Origin: Dehalococcoidia bacterium
Lineage (GTDB): Bacteria; Chloroflexota; Dehalococcoidia; SM23-28-2
NCBI GenBank assembly: GCA_030615765.1
Contig: JAUWYP010000008.1
Location: forward strand, 1 to 64,000
Length of the DNA: 64,000 bases
Reading direction: 5' to 3'
In this document: in pieces, positions 17,655-26,492 of the stretch
How the letters are laid out: the number at the start of each line of letters is the position of its first letter
How positions within the stretch are numbered: the stretch's first letter is position 1
The notes under the pieces: model-generated
The model's input: only the letters and a program-made list of their open reading frames with translations
What the model was told of the DNA's origin: nothing
Databases searched by the model: none
Translations under genes and position numbers: made by a program

Positions 17655-20600
17655 CTAGGCCTTTCTCACATCCACCAGGAATGCCTTGTACTCGGGAATC
17701 ATGGTGTTGCCATCGCCGACGTGGGCGGTCAGGTCGTTGGCGACGTCGCCGGTGGCCAGCCCCTGCCAGCCGAAGTGCCAGGGCATTCCCACCTCATGCA
17801 CCTTCTTACCGTCGACGCGGAATGGCTTCCAGCGCTTGGTGACCAGTGCCACCATCTGAATCTGCCCCCGCGCAGAGCTGACGATGACCTGGTCGCCGTT
17901 GTTGATGCCCCTCTCCTGCGCCAGTTCTTCGCCGATCTCGACGAACATGTCAGGCTGGCACTCGGCCAGCCAGGGGAGAGTGCGAGACATGGCCCCGGCC
18001 TGCCAGTGCTCGCACACCCGATAGGTGGTGCAGATGATGGGAAATTCGTCCGATGTGCCCACCTTGTCGCCGATGTCCTTGTCGGCGTCGGTGTCCCACA
18101 GTTTGATCACCGGGTTGTTCTGCTGGCTGGAGATCGGGTTCTGCACCGGCGACTCCAGGGGCTCGTAGTGCTCGGGGAATGGGCCCTCCTTGAGCTTCGA
18201 GGGGGCGAACAGCCATCCCTTGCCGTCGCTCTTCATGATGAACGGGTCGGTGCCGGATTGGGCGCCGAGGCTGGTCTTGGCGGGGTCGGCCTCCGCGTCC
18301 GGCGCCTTAGTCGCCGAGAAGTCGGGCACATCGTAGCCCACCCACTTGCCGAGGATCGGATTGCCCTCGGCGTCCTTCTTCCCCGAATCGACGCTAGAAT
18401 CCCACCAGATGACCTTCTTGTTCTCCGCCCAGGGCGTCCCGTCCGGCCTCGCCGAGGCGCGATTGTAGATGATGCGCCGGTTGGCCGGCCAGGTGAAGCC
18501 CCAGTAGGGGTAGAAGCCGTACCCGCCGGGGTCCTTCTGGCCACGTCGCTTCACCGCCGGCATGACGGCCCCGTTGCCGTCATCGGCTGGGAAGAAGTAC
18601 CCAGCGAACAGCCAGTTGCCGCAGGCGATCGTCCCCGGATCGGCCGCGGAGGCGATGGTGCCGAAGCCGGGGATCAGTTCGCCCTTCGCCACCAGCACTT
18701 TACCGCTCGCATCCTTCACGTCCTCGACGGCATAGCCATTGATCTCGCGGGCCACAAGCTCCACATCCGGCTCATCCCCGTAGTCCCAGGCCAGGTCGAG
18801 GATCGGGCGATCCTTAGCATCGGTCGAATCCTTGTAGACCTCCTTGATGGCGCCGGCCAAGCGGTCGAGGATCCAGATGTCCTCCTTGGCATCGCCCGGC
18901 CCCGCTGCCACCTCGGGCCGCCACTGGTTCCGGCGACCGCTGGTGACGATGCTGCCCGCCTTCTCCAGGGCATCAACCGCCGGCAGCAGGAATACCTCAG
19001 TCTTGATGTCCTTGGGCTGGACATCGGGCCCTTTCCAGAACGAGGCCGTCTCGGTCTCGAACAGGTCCATGACCACCAGCCAGTCGAGGTTCTCCATCGC
19101 TTTGCGCTCGAAGCGGGCGTTGGGACCGCCCACCGCCGGGTTCTGGCCCATGCAGACCATGCCCTTGATCTCGTTCGCGTACATTGCCTCAAACAGGCTG
19201 ATCCACGAATAGTTGCCGCTAATCTTGGGGACGTAGTCGTAGGCGTAGTCGTTGTCTTTCGTCGCCGCATCGCCGAACCAGGCCCTCATCAGGCTGGCGA
19301 AGAATTTCGGCCCGTTGGCCCAGTAGCTGGTCGTATCGTAGCGCTGCTTGGAGTAGGCGGCGAAGTCAACGTCCGTATCGCGCGGCGTGCCGAGGTACCC
19401 GGGAAGAAGGTCGAACAGGAGGGCCATGTCGGTGGAGCCCTGGACGTTGGACTCGCCCCGCAGGGCATTGACACCGCCACCCGGGATGCCGATGTTACCC
19501 AGGAGGAGTTGCAGCATGGCCATCGACCGCACATTCTGAGTGCCCACGGTGTGCTGCGTCTGGCCCATGGCGTACATGATGGTCCCCGACTTATCGACCG
19601 CGCCGGTGGCGCAGTAGAGCTCCGCCACCTCGAGGAACTTGTCTTTCGACGTGCCGCAGACCTGCTCGACCACTTCCGGCGTGAAGCGGGCATAGTGCTT
19701 CTTCAAGTGGGCGAAGACGCAGTTCGGGTCGTCGAGGCTTGTAGCCTGCTTGACGACGGACACTTCTTTCCCGGCCGTTATCTCCGCGCCGGTGACGGGG
19801 TCCGTCTCCGTGACTGTGACCGTCTGCTTCTCCGTCTGATATTGCCACGACGTCGTGTCGTACTCTCTCTTCTCGGCGTCATAGCCAGAGAAAAGGCCGT
19901 CGAGGTCGGCTGGGCCTTGGAAGTCCGGCTGGATCAGGGTTAGGGCGTTAGTGTAGTACTTGACGTACTCCTCGTTGTAGAGCTTGTTCTGCAGCGTGTA
20001 GTTGATCAGCCCACCCAGGAAGACGATGTCGGTGCCCGAGCGCAGGGGGACGTACAGATCGGCGGTGGCCGCTGTGCGAGTGAAGCGGGGGTCGACGACG
20101 ATAAGCTTGGCCCCCTGCTTGTCCCGCGCCTCATTGACCCAGGCCATGGACGCTGGGTGATTCTCAGCAGGATTGGCACCAGGGACCAGGATACAGTCGG
20201 AGTTCTTGATGTCAGTCCAGTCATTGGTCATGGCACCGCGGCCATACGTGGGGCCGAGACCGGCCACCGTGGCCGAGTGTCATATGCGGGCCTGGTGCTC
20301 TAAATAGACCACCCCCAGAGCTCGCGCCAGCTTCGCGGCCAGGTAGCAATCCTCGCTGTTGTTGGCAGCGCCACCGATCCAGGCCAGGCCCTCAGCGCGA
20401 TTGACGATCAGTTCCTTTCCGTCGGCCTTCACAGTAGTGGCGAAGGTGTCATCGCGCGTTTTCTTGATGCGCTTGGCGATCTCGGCCGTGGCCCAATCCC
20501 ACGATTTCTCCTCCCACCGGTCCGAGCCTGGAGCGCGATACATCACCGTCTTCAGGCGCAGGGGGCTGTTAGAGAGCTGGGGCACGGCAATAGACTTGGG

Positions 20601-20852
20601 GTCGAGGGCGCCGCGGTTGACGATGTGGTCCGGGTCGCCCTCGGCGTTGGTGATATGTCCATTCTCATCGGTGGCGATGACCATGCCACAGCCGCAGGAG
20701 CAGTAGGGACAGATGGTCAGCGCCTCGCCAACCGGCTTGTGCAGATCAAAGTCGCCGATTCCCTTGGCAGCAGCCGAGCCGCTCGGCAAGAGAAGGCCGG
20801 CGTTGGTCGCGGCGCAGACTACGAGGAAATGTCTTCGGCTCAGTTTGGTCAT
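17655..20852 (-). CDS. fdhA: Selenocysteine-containing formate dehydrogenase alpha subunit (TAT-exported)
   Basis: The ORF track shows two pieces (20280-20885 and 17655-20267) in one frame, separated only by TGA at 20282-20280. The junction reads EHQARI-U-HSATVAGLGPTYG, which matches the FdnG/FdoG active site, so UGA is read as selenocysteine (residue 191). Total is 1065 aa, the usual size. From the N-terminus: twin-arginine signal LSRRHFLVV (ATG at 20852 preferred over 20885), [4Fe-4S] motif CPYCSCGCG (48-55), bis-MGD domains, and the C-terminal molydopterin dinucleotide-binding domain (CTTYRVCEHW onward). It oxidises formate to CO2 outside the membrane. First gene of the fdhA-fdhB-nrfD-fdhE-mobA block. 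Confidence 0.95.
20247..20282 (-). promoter_or_regulatory. Selenocysteine UGA codon and SECIS-like hairpin of fdhA
   Basis: UGA (20282-20280) is followed by a GC-rich stem (CGGUGGCC paired with GGCCCCACG, with bulges) whose apical loop holds GGUCU (20261-20257), 18 nt after the UGA. GGUCU in the loop at that distance is the E. coli fdhF/fdnG SECIS signature recognised by SelB. I folded it by eye. Confidence 0.75.
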
Positions 20853-21321
20853 AGAACCTGACCCCCTGGGCTGAAGCCCAAACACACGAGCGCCGGATGG
20901 TCACAGAAAGATGATTTTGTCACTTTGCACCACCCAGTTCACTAAGTCAACCATGGAGGCGCTCTCCACACCCTCGATCATTTCCTCCGCACGAAGGCCC
21001 CGCTCGGCCGAGCAGAACTTCTCTCGGCCCAAAATAGCCACAGGCCGAGATTCCTCTCGGCTGGCCTTCGCTGGCTCGTAGCCAGACACCGGGCATCCCG
21101 TATAATGTGTGAATTTTAGCACAAAGTCCATCCGAAACAATATCAGGCTAGTAACAGAATCGTTACAGTTGCCTGACCTTGCTGTGACCTGGGCCTCGGA
21201 AACCACCCCCTCCGGCGCCAGCCGCCGGCTGCGGCCAGTGCGCTTGCCAGCAGAGCACGTCTGCGCTAGCTTACAATACGGAAGCGTAACACGGCCGGAC
21301 GGCGCGGGAAGGAGGCCCCTA
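20853..21321. other. Divergent intergenic region between fdhA and amidase
   Basis: No gene is supported; the track ORFs here are a shadow and an N-terminal overrun. On the plus strand there is TATAAT at 21101-21106 without a good -35, a GTAAC-AGAATC-GTTAC inverted repeat (21151-21166), and TACAAT (21272-21277) about 45 nt before the amidase ATG. A fdhA promoter candidate lies on the minus side. Confidence 0.4.
20922..20950 (-). promoter_or_regulatory. Candidate fdhA promoter
   Basis: Minus-strand TTGACT (20950-20945), a 17-nt spacer and CAAAGT (20927-20922), about 70 nt before the fdhA ATG. The -10 is weak, so this is tentative. Confidence 0.3.
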
Positions 21322-22740
21322 ATGAACGAGAGCGATCTTTGTCTCATGTCGGCCGCAGATCTCATTGCATCCTACCAGGCGAAGGCCCTCAGCCCGGTGG
21401 AAGTGACGGAAGCGGTCCTGGCCTGCATCGATAGGCTCAACCCTGTGCTCAATGCCTTCGTGCTCGTGGACAAGGAAGGAGCCCTGGCCTCGGCACGGGC
21501 CGCGGAGAAGGCCTACGCCTCAGGATCGGCCGGCCCCCTGGCCGGCGTTCCGGTATCCATCAAGGACCTGACCGAAACGCGCGGCATGCGCACGACGAAG
21601 GGGTCGGTGACGGGCAAGGACTGGGTTCCAGACTTCGATGCTGTCGTTGTGGAGCGGCTGCGCGATGCCGGCGCCTGCATCCTGGGCAAAACAAACACTC
21701 CTGAGTTTGGCATGACGTTCACCACAAATAACCGCTTGTTCGGCCCGGCACGTAATCCCTGGAACCTAGAACGCACCACCGGCGGCTCCAGCGGCGGTGC
21801 GGCGGCGGCAGTGGCCTCCGGCCTCGGCCCCATCGGCCACGGCAATGACGCCGGCGGCTCGATCCGCGTGCCAGCGAGCTTCTGCGGGGTGTTCGGCATC
21901 AAGCCCACCATGGGCCGCATCCCCAACGACACGGACAAGGTGGGAATGCAGGTCTTTGCTCACGAGGGCCCGCTCACGCGCACGGTAGGCGATGCTGCCC
22001 TCTTCCTCTCCGTGTGCTCCGGGCCCGACCCCCGTGACCCCTGGGCTATCGAGGAGGAGCCGCCGGACTTCCTGAGCACCCTGGACGAACCCCTTCGCGA
22101 CCTGAGAATCGCCTGGAGCCCCACCTTCGGCGGCACACCCACCGATCCCTCGGTGCTCGCAGCCTGCCAGGATGCGGCGGAGTGGTTGGCGAAGCGAGTC
22201 GGCAAGGGCGGGCTGGCCCAGGCCACGCCAGACCTCAGCGGCTTCGGGGAGTCGTTTCTGCCTGTGTTCATGACGGACGACTACCTGTCGCACATCGAAC
22301 TGGCGGGAGACCGGCTTGACGTTGTCTGCGGGCAGGTGCAGCAAGGCTTTGAAAGGGCGAAGCAGCTACCGGCAACGGAATATGCTCTGGCCCTCGGTAA
22401 GATCGCCCGCTTCCGCTACAACACCCGACGCTTCTTCGAGGAGTACGACCTGCTGCTGACGCCCGTAACCTCGGAGCCTGCTTTCAGGATCGATGACCCG
22501 GCGTGGGACATCGAGCACCAGATACCGGCGCTGGAGATGGCCAAGTTCATGTTCACACCCCCCTTCGACGTGTCGGGCAATCCCGCGGCCTCCGTGCCGG
22601 TCGGATTCACCCCCGACGGTTTGCCCATCGGCCTCCACATCGTGGGCCGTTGGGGCGAGGACGACACGGTGCTGCGCATCGCCCGTGCACTGGAGCGGGA
22701 GAGGCCCTGGGCGCAGCATCGGCCGCCCGAGCCTGCATAG
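21322..22740 (+). CDS. Amidase signature family hydrolase
   Basis: 472 aa from the ATG at 21322, which has GGAAGGAGG just upstream; the track start at 21109 lies in promoter sequence. The catalytic Ser-cisSer-Lys set is visible: Lys in VSIKDLTE, the GGSSGGAAAAVA loop, and the nucleophile region GNDAGGSIRVPAS. Family members hydrolyse carboxamides to acids plus ammonia; GatA is related, but there is no gatB or gatC nearby and this gene stands alone. Cytosolic, no signal peptide. A second, diverged amidase is at 49891-51291. The substrate cannot be read from sequence. Confidence 0.88.
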   Translation: MNESDLCLMSAADLIASYQAKALSPVEVTEAVLACIDRLNPVLNAFVLVDKEGALASARAAEKAYASGSAGPLAGVPVSIKDLTETRGMRTTKGSVTGKDWVPDFDAVVVERLRDAGACILGKTNTPEFGMTFTTNNRLFGPARNPWNLERTTGGSSGGAAAAVASGLGPIGHGNDAGGSIRVPASFCGVFGIKPTMGRIPNDTDKVGMQVFAHEGPLTRTVGDAALFLSVCSGPDPRDPWAIEEEPPDFLSTLDEPLRDLRIAWSPTFGGTPTDPSVLAACQDAAEWLAKRVGKGGLAQATPDLSGFGESFLPVFMTDDYLSHIELAGDRLDVVCGQVQQGFERAKQLPATEYALALGKIARFRYNTRRFFEEYDLLLTPVTSEPAFRIDDPAWDIEHQIPALEMAKFMFTPPFDVSGNPAASVPVGFTPDGLPIGLHIVGRWGEDDTVLRIARALERERPWAQHRPPEPA

Positions 22741-22741
22741 A

Positions 22742-22770
22742 TTGAACCGTGAGCGCCACCCTGATATCCT
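22742..22770 (+). promoter_or_regulatory. Candidate promoter of the GMC oxidoreductase gene
   Basis: TTGAAC (22742-22747), 17-nt spacer, TATCCT (22765-22770), immediately after the amidase stop and about 50 nt before the GMC start. It suggests separate expression from the amidase. Confidence 0.4.
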
Positions 22771-22822
22771 TGCAGGTACCAGAGTCTAGCTAGCAGAGGT
22801 TTAAGCCTGAGGCGGTGGCACT

Positions 22823-24193
22823 ATGGCACAAGCGTTGATGACAAGGCAAGCGGATGTCGTCGTGGTCGGCTCCGGCCCCGGCGGTGCTACGGTTGCCCGT
22901 CAGCTAGCCAGGGCGGGCGAGAAGGTTGTTCTGCTCGAGATGGGCCGAGACTACAGGAATGAGTTCTACTACGGCACTCACCTTGGAGCGCTGATCTACG
23001 ACGACAACCGCGGTCTGCTGTTCACCGAGGAAGGGCTGAACATCATCAGACCTATTATGACCGGCGGAGCCACAAACCTGTTCACCGGCTCTGCCACCAG
23101 ACCACCGGCGTGGCTGAAGGAAAGATACAAAGTCGACATCGATGACTACGTTGAAGAGACCATAAAGGAACTCGATATCCGGCCACTTCCCGATGAGCTC
23201 CTCGGCGAAGCCTCCAAGCGCATCATGGAAGCAGCAATCTCCCTCGGCTACAAGTGGGAACCGCTCATGAAGTTCATCACGCCTGCCAGGGCTGCCAGGT
23301 TCGACTGCGGTGCCAAGTGCATGCTCGGTTGCAGATGCGGGGCAAAGTGGACAGCCAACGAGTACGTCGACGATGCCGTCGCCGCCGGCTGCGAATTGAT
23401 CACCGAAGCCAAGGTGGACAGTCTCATCATTGAAGACAAGCAAGCTGTCGGGGTTAGAGGCAAGATCAGGAAAAGGACCCCCTTCGAAATAAGAGCAGAC
23501 GTTGTTGTTATGGCCGCCGGTGGCATCGGTACGCCCCTGATCATGCAAAACTCTGGGTTCTTCGACGCCGGCAACGGCCTGGCAGTGGACACCACGACAA
23601 TGGTCTACGGCGTGTCGAAATACAAAGGAAACGCATCCGAGCCGCCGATGACCGTCGCCTACACCGACGATGAAAACGGCTACATGCTGAGCGTCTTGAT
23701 CGATCCCTGGCTGTCCTATCCCCTCATCATGTTTGCAAAGGGCATCCGCTACCCCTTCACCTGGCTCAACTACACCAGAACCATGGCGATCATGATCAAG
23801 GTAAAGGACGAGGTCTCCGGCGGCATTACCGTCGATGGGAAGATCAGCAAGCCAACTACTGCCCAGGATCGATACAGACTAAACCACGCCTCGATTGTCT
23901 CCCGCGAGATCCTGATCAAGGCGGGCTGCGACCCGGACTCTATCTTCGTGGGCCCGCTTCGGGGAACCCACCCATGCGCAACCGTCAGAATTGGTGAGAT
24001 GCTTGATACAAACCTCCACGCCGAAGTCAAGAACCTCTACGTCTGCGACGCCAGCAGCTTCCCGGAGGCGCTGGATAGGCCGCCCGTCCTTACCATCATC
24101 GCTCTGGCCAAGAGATTGAGCGACCACCTGCTGAAAACCGTTTTCCGCAGGAAGGCTTCACGGCGGGTGCCGGCAGCGCCGGCGGAGGGCTAG
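22823..24193 (+). CDS. GMC-family FAD-dependent oxidoreductase
   Basis: 456 aa. An N-terminal Rossmann motif VVVGSGPGGATVARQLARAG binds FAD, and the C-terminal GMC domain shows RGTHPCATVRIG and DASSFPEALDRPPVLTIIALA. A Cys-rich segment, DCGAKCMLGCRCGAKWTANE (about residues 156-175), corresponds to the CxxC/GC loop found in bacterial GMC and cholesterol-oxidase-like members. These enzymes oxidise alcohols or sterol-like substrates; the substrate here is unknown. The RBS (GAGGCGGTGG) is weak and ATG 6 is an alternative start. The codon usage resembles neighbours. Confidence 0.82.
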   Translation: MAQALMTRQADVVVVGSGPGGATVARQLARAGEKVVLLEMGRDYRNEFYYGTHLGALIYDDNRGLLFTEEGLNIIRPIMTGGATNLFTGSATRPPAWLKERYKVDIDDYVEETIKELDIRPLPDELLGEASKRIMEAAISLGYKWEPLMKFITPARAARFDCGAKCMLGCRCGAKWTANEYVDDAVAAGCELITEAKVDSLIIEDKQAVGVRGKIRKRTPFEIRADVVVMAAGGIGTPLIMQNSGFFDAGNGLAVDTTTMVYGVSKYKGNASEPPMTVAYTDDENGYMLSVLIDPWLSYPLIMFAKGIRYPFTWLNYTRTMAIMIKVKDEVSGGITVDGKISKPTTAQDRYRLNHASIVSREILIKAGCDPDSIFVGPLRGTHPCATVRIGEMLDTNLHAEVKNLYVCDASSFPEALDRPPVLTIIALAKRLSDHLLKTVFRRKASRRVPAAPAEG

Positions 24194-24203
24194 GCAAAGA
24201 CCA

Positions 24204-25655
24204 TCAGTCGGGCCCCTTCTCCTGGCGCTCCTGATGGTACCTGACGAAGGCCCCCATGGCCCTCGCTGCTCTCTCGATGTTCGGGTAGACAGGTAGACCA
24301 GCGCTCGCCAGCTTCTGGTGCGCTTCCATCACTGCTCGCCACCGCCGCTCCTCCGGCGAGTCGGCGGGCCCCAGGACTACGGCCATAGGCTTGGATGTCT
24401 GGCCACCTATCTGAATGAACCTTTCCACCACGTGCTGAAGAAGTTGGGGGCCGATGGGAAGCTCCAGTATCCAGTCCTCCCCCACGTTCCCGATGAGAAG
24501 ATCGAACTCCGGCCTTCCCGCCATCATCTCCAGGATGTCCATCCCGGAGACGGCGGTTCCGGCCAGAATCGACTGATCGGCGGGATTGATCACCCAGTCC
24601 CAGATCTCCGGCGCCCGCTGGCGCAGCTCCTCACGCATCTCCTCCGACAAAGGAGGCACGCCCAGGCCCGCCTCTTCGCAGAGGTCGGCGGATTGGACCA
24701 TGCGGCCTCCCCCTCCTCCCACTACTCCCACCGCCAGGCCAGTGGCCGCTGGCAGGAACACAAAGGCCAGCAGCATGTCGATCAGGTCCTCCAGGGTGCT
24801 GACCTCCAGCGCCCCTGCCTGACGCACCGCCGCGCTCCAGACCTGCTGCGCTCCAGCCAGCGCGGCCGTGTGGGAGGCAGCGGCCTGCGTCCCCGCCGCC
24901 GTCCGCCCTCCCTTGATAGTGATGACCGGCTTCCTGGCAGCCGCCCTCTTCAAGGCAGCCAGGAAGCGACGGCCATCGCTGACCCCCTCCACGTAGGCGA
25001 TAATAATCCGCGTCTCCTCGTCCTGGGCGAAGTAGTCCAGGAAGTCCACCTCGTTCAGGTCGAGCCCGTTGCCGTAGCTTATGACCTTGCTAAAGCGCAG
25101 CCCCCGCAGCGAGCCGTGGTAGCAGAACTCCACTGCGTTGCCCCCGCTCTGGGACAGAAAGCCAATAGGCCCCGCCTCTTTGGCCAGCTCCGGCCTGAAC
25201 GATATCCCCTCCTTGGGGTGGTAGAGGCCCATGCAGTTCGGCCCGATGATGCGAACGCCCGCTCGCTGCGCCCGCCGCTTCAGCTCCTCCTCCAGCAGGG
25301 CCGCCTCCTGACGGCCGGTCTCGCCGAAGCGGGCGGTGAAGAAGTGGATGGCCTTCACCCCCTTGCGCGCGCAATCATCGACCAGCTTCAGCACCCCCGC
25401 GGCCGGTATGCAGGAGATGACGTAGTCCACCGGCCCCGGCACCTCCAGCAGGCTGGGGTAGACCTTCAGGCCCAGCACTTCATCGAGGTTGGGGTTGATG
25501 GGATAGACGGGACCGCGATAGCCGAACTCCAGCAGGCAGCGCACGTACTCGTGGCCCTGGCTGATCGCGTTGGCCGAGGCCCCTGCTACGGCGATGGAGC
25601 ACGGATGGAAGATGGCTTCCAGCTCGGCAAAGGCCTCTGACTCGTCGCCTCTCAT
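24204..25655 (-). CDS. Acyl-CoA synthetase (NDP-forming) alpha-like, CoA-binding protein
   Basis: 483 aa. CoA-binding Rossmann domain (FHPCSIAVAGASANAISQGHE), succinyl-CoA-ligase flavodoxin-like domain (GPNCMGLYHP, GFLSQSGGNAVEF) and the phosphohistidine loop AASHTAALAG, where ADP-forming acetyl-CoA synthetases usually have SHTG. The ATP-grasp beta domain is missing and no beta gene is adjacent, so it either pairs with a distant subunit or has another role. Convergent with the GMC gene (10 nt between stops). The Shine-Dalgarno GAGGGGGAG runs almost into the ATG, so the start is a little uncertain. Confidence 0.82.
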   Translation of the reverse strand: MRGDESEAFAELEAIFHPCSIAVAGASANAISQGHEYVRCLLEFGYRGPVYPINPNLDEVLGLKVYPSLLEVPGPVDYVISCIPAAGVLKLVDDCARKGVKAIHFFTARFGETGRQEAALLEEELKRRAQRAGVRIIGPNCMGLYHPKEGISFRPELAKEAGPIGFLSQSGGNAVEFCYHGSLRGLRFSKVISYGNGLDLNEVDFLDYFAQDEETRIIIAYVEGVSDGRRFLAALKRAAARKPVITIKGGRTAAGTQAAASHTAALAGAQQVWSAAVRQAGALEVSTLEDLIDMLLAFVFLPAATGLAVGVVGGGGGRMVQSADLCEEAGLGVPPLSEEMREELRQRAPEIWDWVINPADQSILAGTAVSGMDILEMMAGRPEFDLLIGNVGEDWILELPIGPQLLQHVVERFIQIGGQTSKPMAVVLGPADSPEERRWRAVMEAHQKLASAGLPVYPNIERAARAMGAFVRYHQERQEKGPD

Positions 25656-25771
25656 CTCCCCCTCAGCAGTCGTCGTGGCAACCTACAGCCGAGTGTATTG
25701 CAAGCCAGGCCGTGCTTCAATGGCGAGCGGGGTTGAAGAATGTCCACGCCACCCTTAAGCTTCTGCACGGG

Positions 25772-25806
25772 TCTGGAGTCCAGATCGAGGCCCAATGTGC
25801 TACCAT
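25772..25806 (+). promoter_or_regulatory. Palindrome and extended -10 upstream of MBL hydrolase
   Basis: A perfect TCTGGA-G-TCCAGA dyad (25772-25784) precedes TGCTACCAT (25798-25806), an extended -10-like element, about 35 nt before the ATG at 25839. The dyad covers the -35 area, as a repressor or activator site would. Confidence 0.35.
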
Positions 25807-25838
25807 TGCAGACAGGCTGAGAAGGGAGGTTGCCGCAG

Positions 25839-26492
25839 ATGAAGGTCAAATGGTTGGGACACGCTTGCTTTCTCCTCACCTCCGACAGTGGGCTCAGGAT
25901 CATAACCGACCCCTATACCCCCGGTGCCTTCGGATTGGACTACGCACCCCCCGCGGAGACAGCCGACATCGTCACAGTGAGCCACGACCACGCCGACCAC
26001 AATAACGTCGCCGCTGTGAAAGGCAATCCTCAGGTCGTGCAGGGGGTCGGCAGCCACCAGGCCAAGGGCATCCAGTTCAAAGGCATCGCCACCGCCCACG
26101 ACCAGTCGTCCGGGAAAGAGCGAGGACCGAATACGATTCTCTGTTTCCCCCTCGACGGGATCAACGTGTGCCACTTGGGCGACCTGGGCCACGACCTCTC
26201 GGACCAGACAGCGGCCGACATCGGCGATGTGGATGTGCTGCTGATCCCGGTAGGCGGCAACTTCACTATTGACGCCGCCGGCGCCGACCGAACCTGCCAG
26301 AAGCTCGCGCCGAAGGTGGTCATCCCCATGCACTTCAAGAACGCCAGGTGCCCGAGCTTCCCCGTCGCTGGAGTGGAGGACTTCACCCGAGGGCGCCAGC
26401 AGGTGAAGATCCTCGCCGACAGCGAGGTAGAGATCAAGAAGGAGCAGCTCCCCACCGCCACGGACACGATAGTCCTGAAGCCAGCGCTCTAG
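25839..26492 (+). CDS. UPF0173-like metallo-beta-lactamase-fold metal-dependent hydrolase
   Basis: 217 aa from the ATG at 25839 (AAGGGAGG upstream); the track's TTG start three codons earlier is rejected. WLGHACFLL and the metal motif SHDHADHNN (H49, H51, D53, H54), then HLGDLGH and IPMHFKN, match the small UPF0173/UlaG-like hydrolase family. Cytosolic. The reaction is unknown for most relatives. Its stop overlaps the convergent ABC permease stop by 4 nt. Confidence 0.85.
   Translation: MKVKWLGHACFLLTSDSGLRIITDPYTPGAFGLDYAPPAETADIVTVSHDHADHNNVAAVKGNPQVVQGVGSHQAKGIQFKGIATAHDQSSGKERGPNTILCFPLDGINVCHLGDLGHDLSDQTAADIGDVDVLLIPVGGNFTIDAAGADRTCQKLAPKVVIPMHFKNARCPSFPVAGVEDFTRGRQQVKILADSEVEIKKEQLPTATDTIVLKPAL

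Noticed and set aside
20901-21365. 154-aa minus-strand ORF upstream of fdhA
   Set aside because: It crosses the divergent promoter region and the amidase start, with no RBS or domain.
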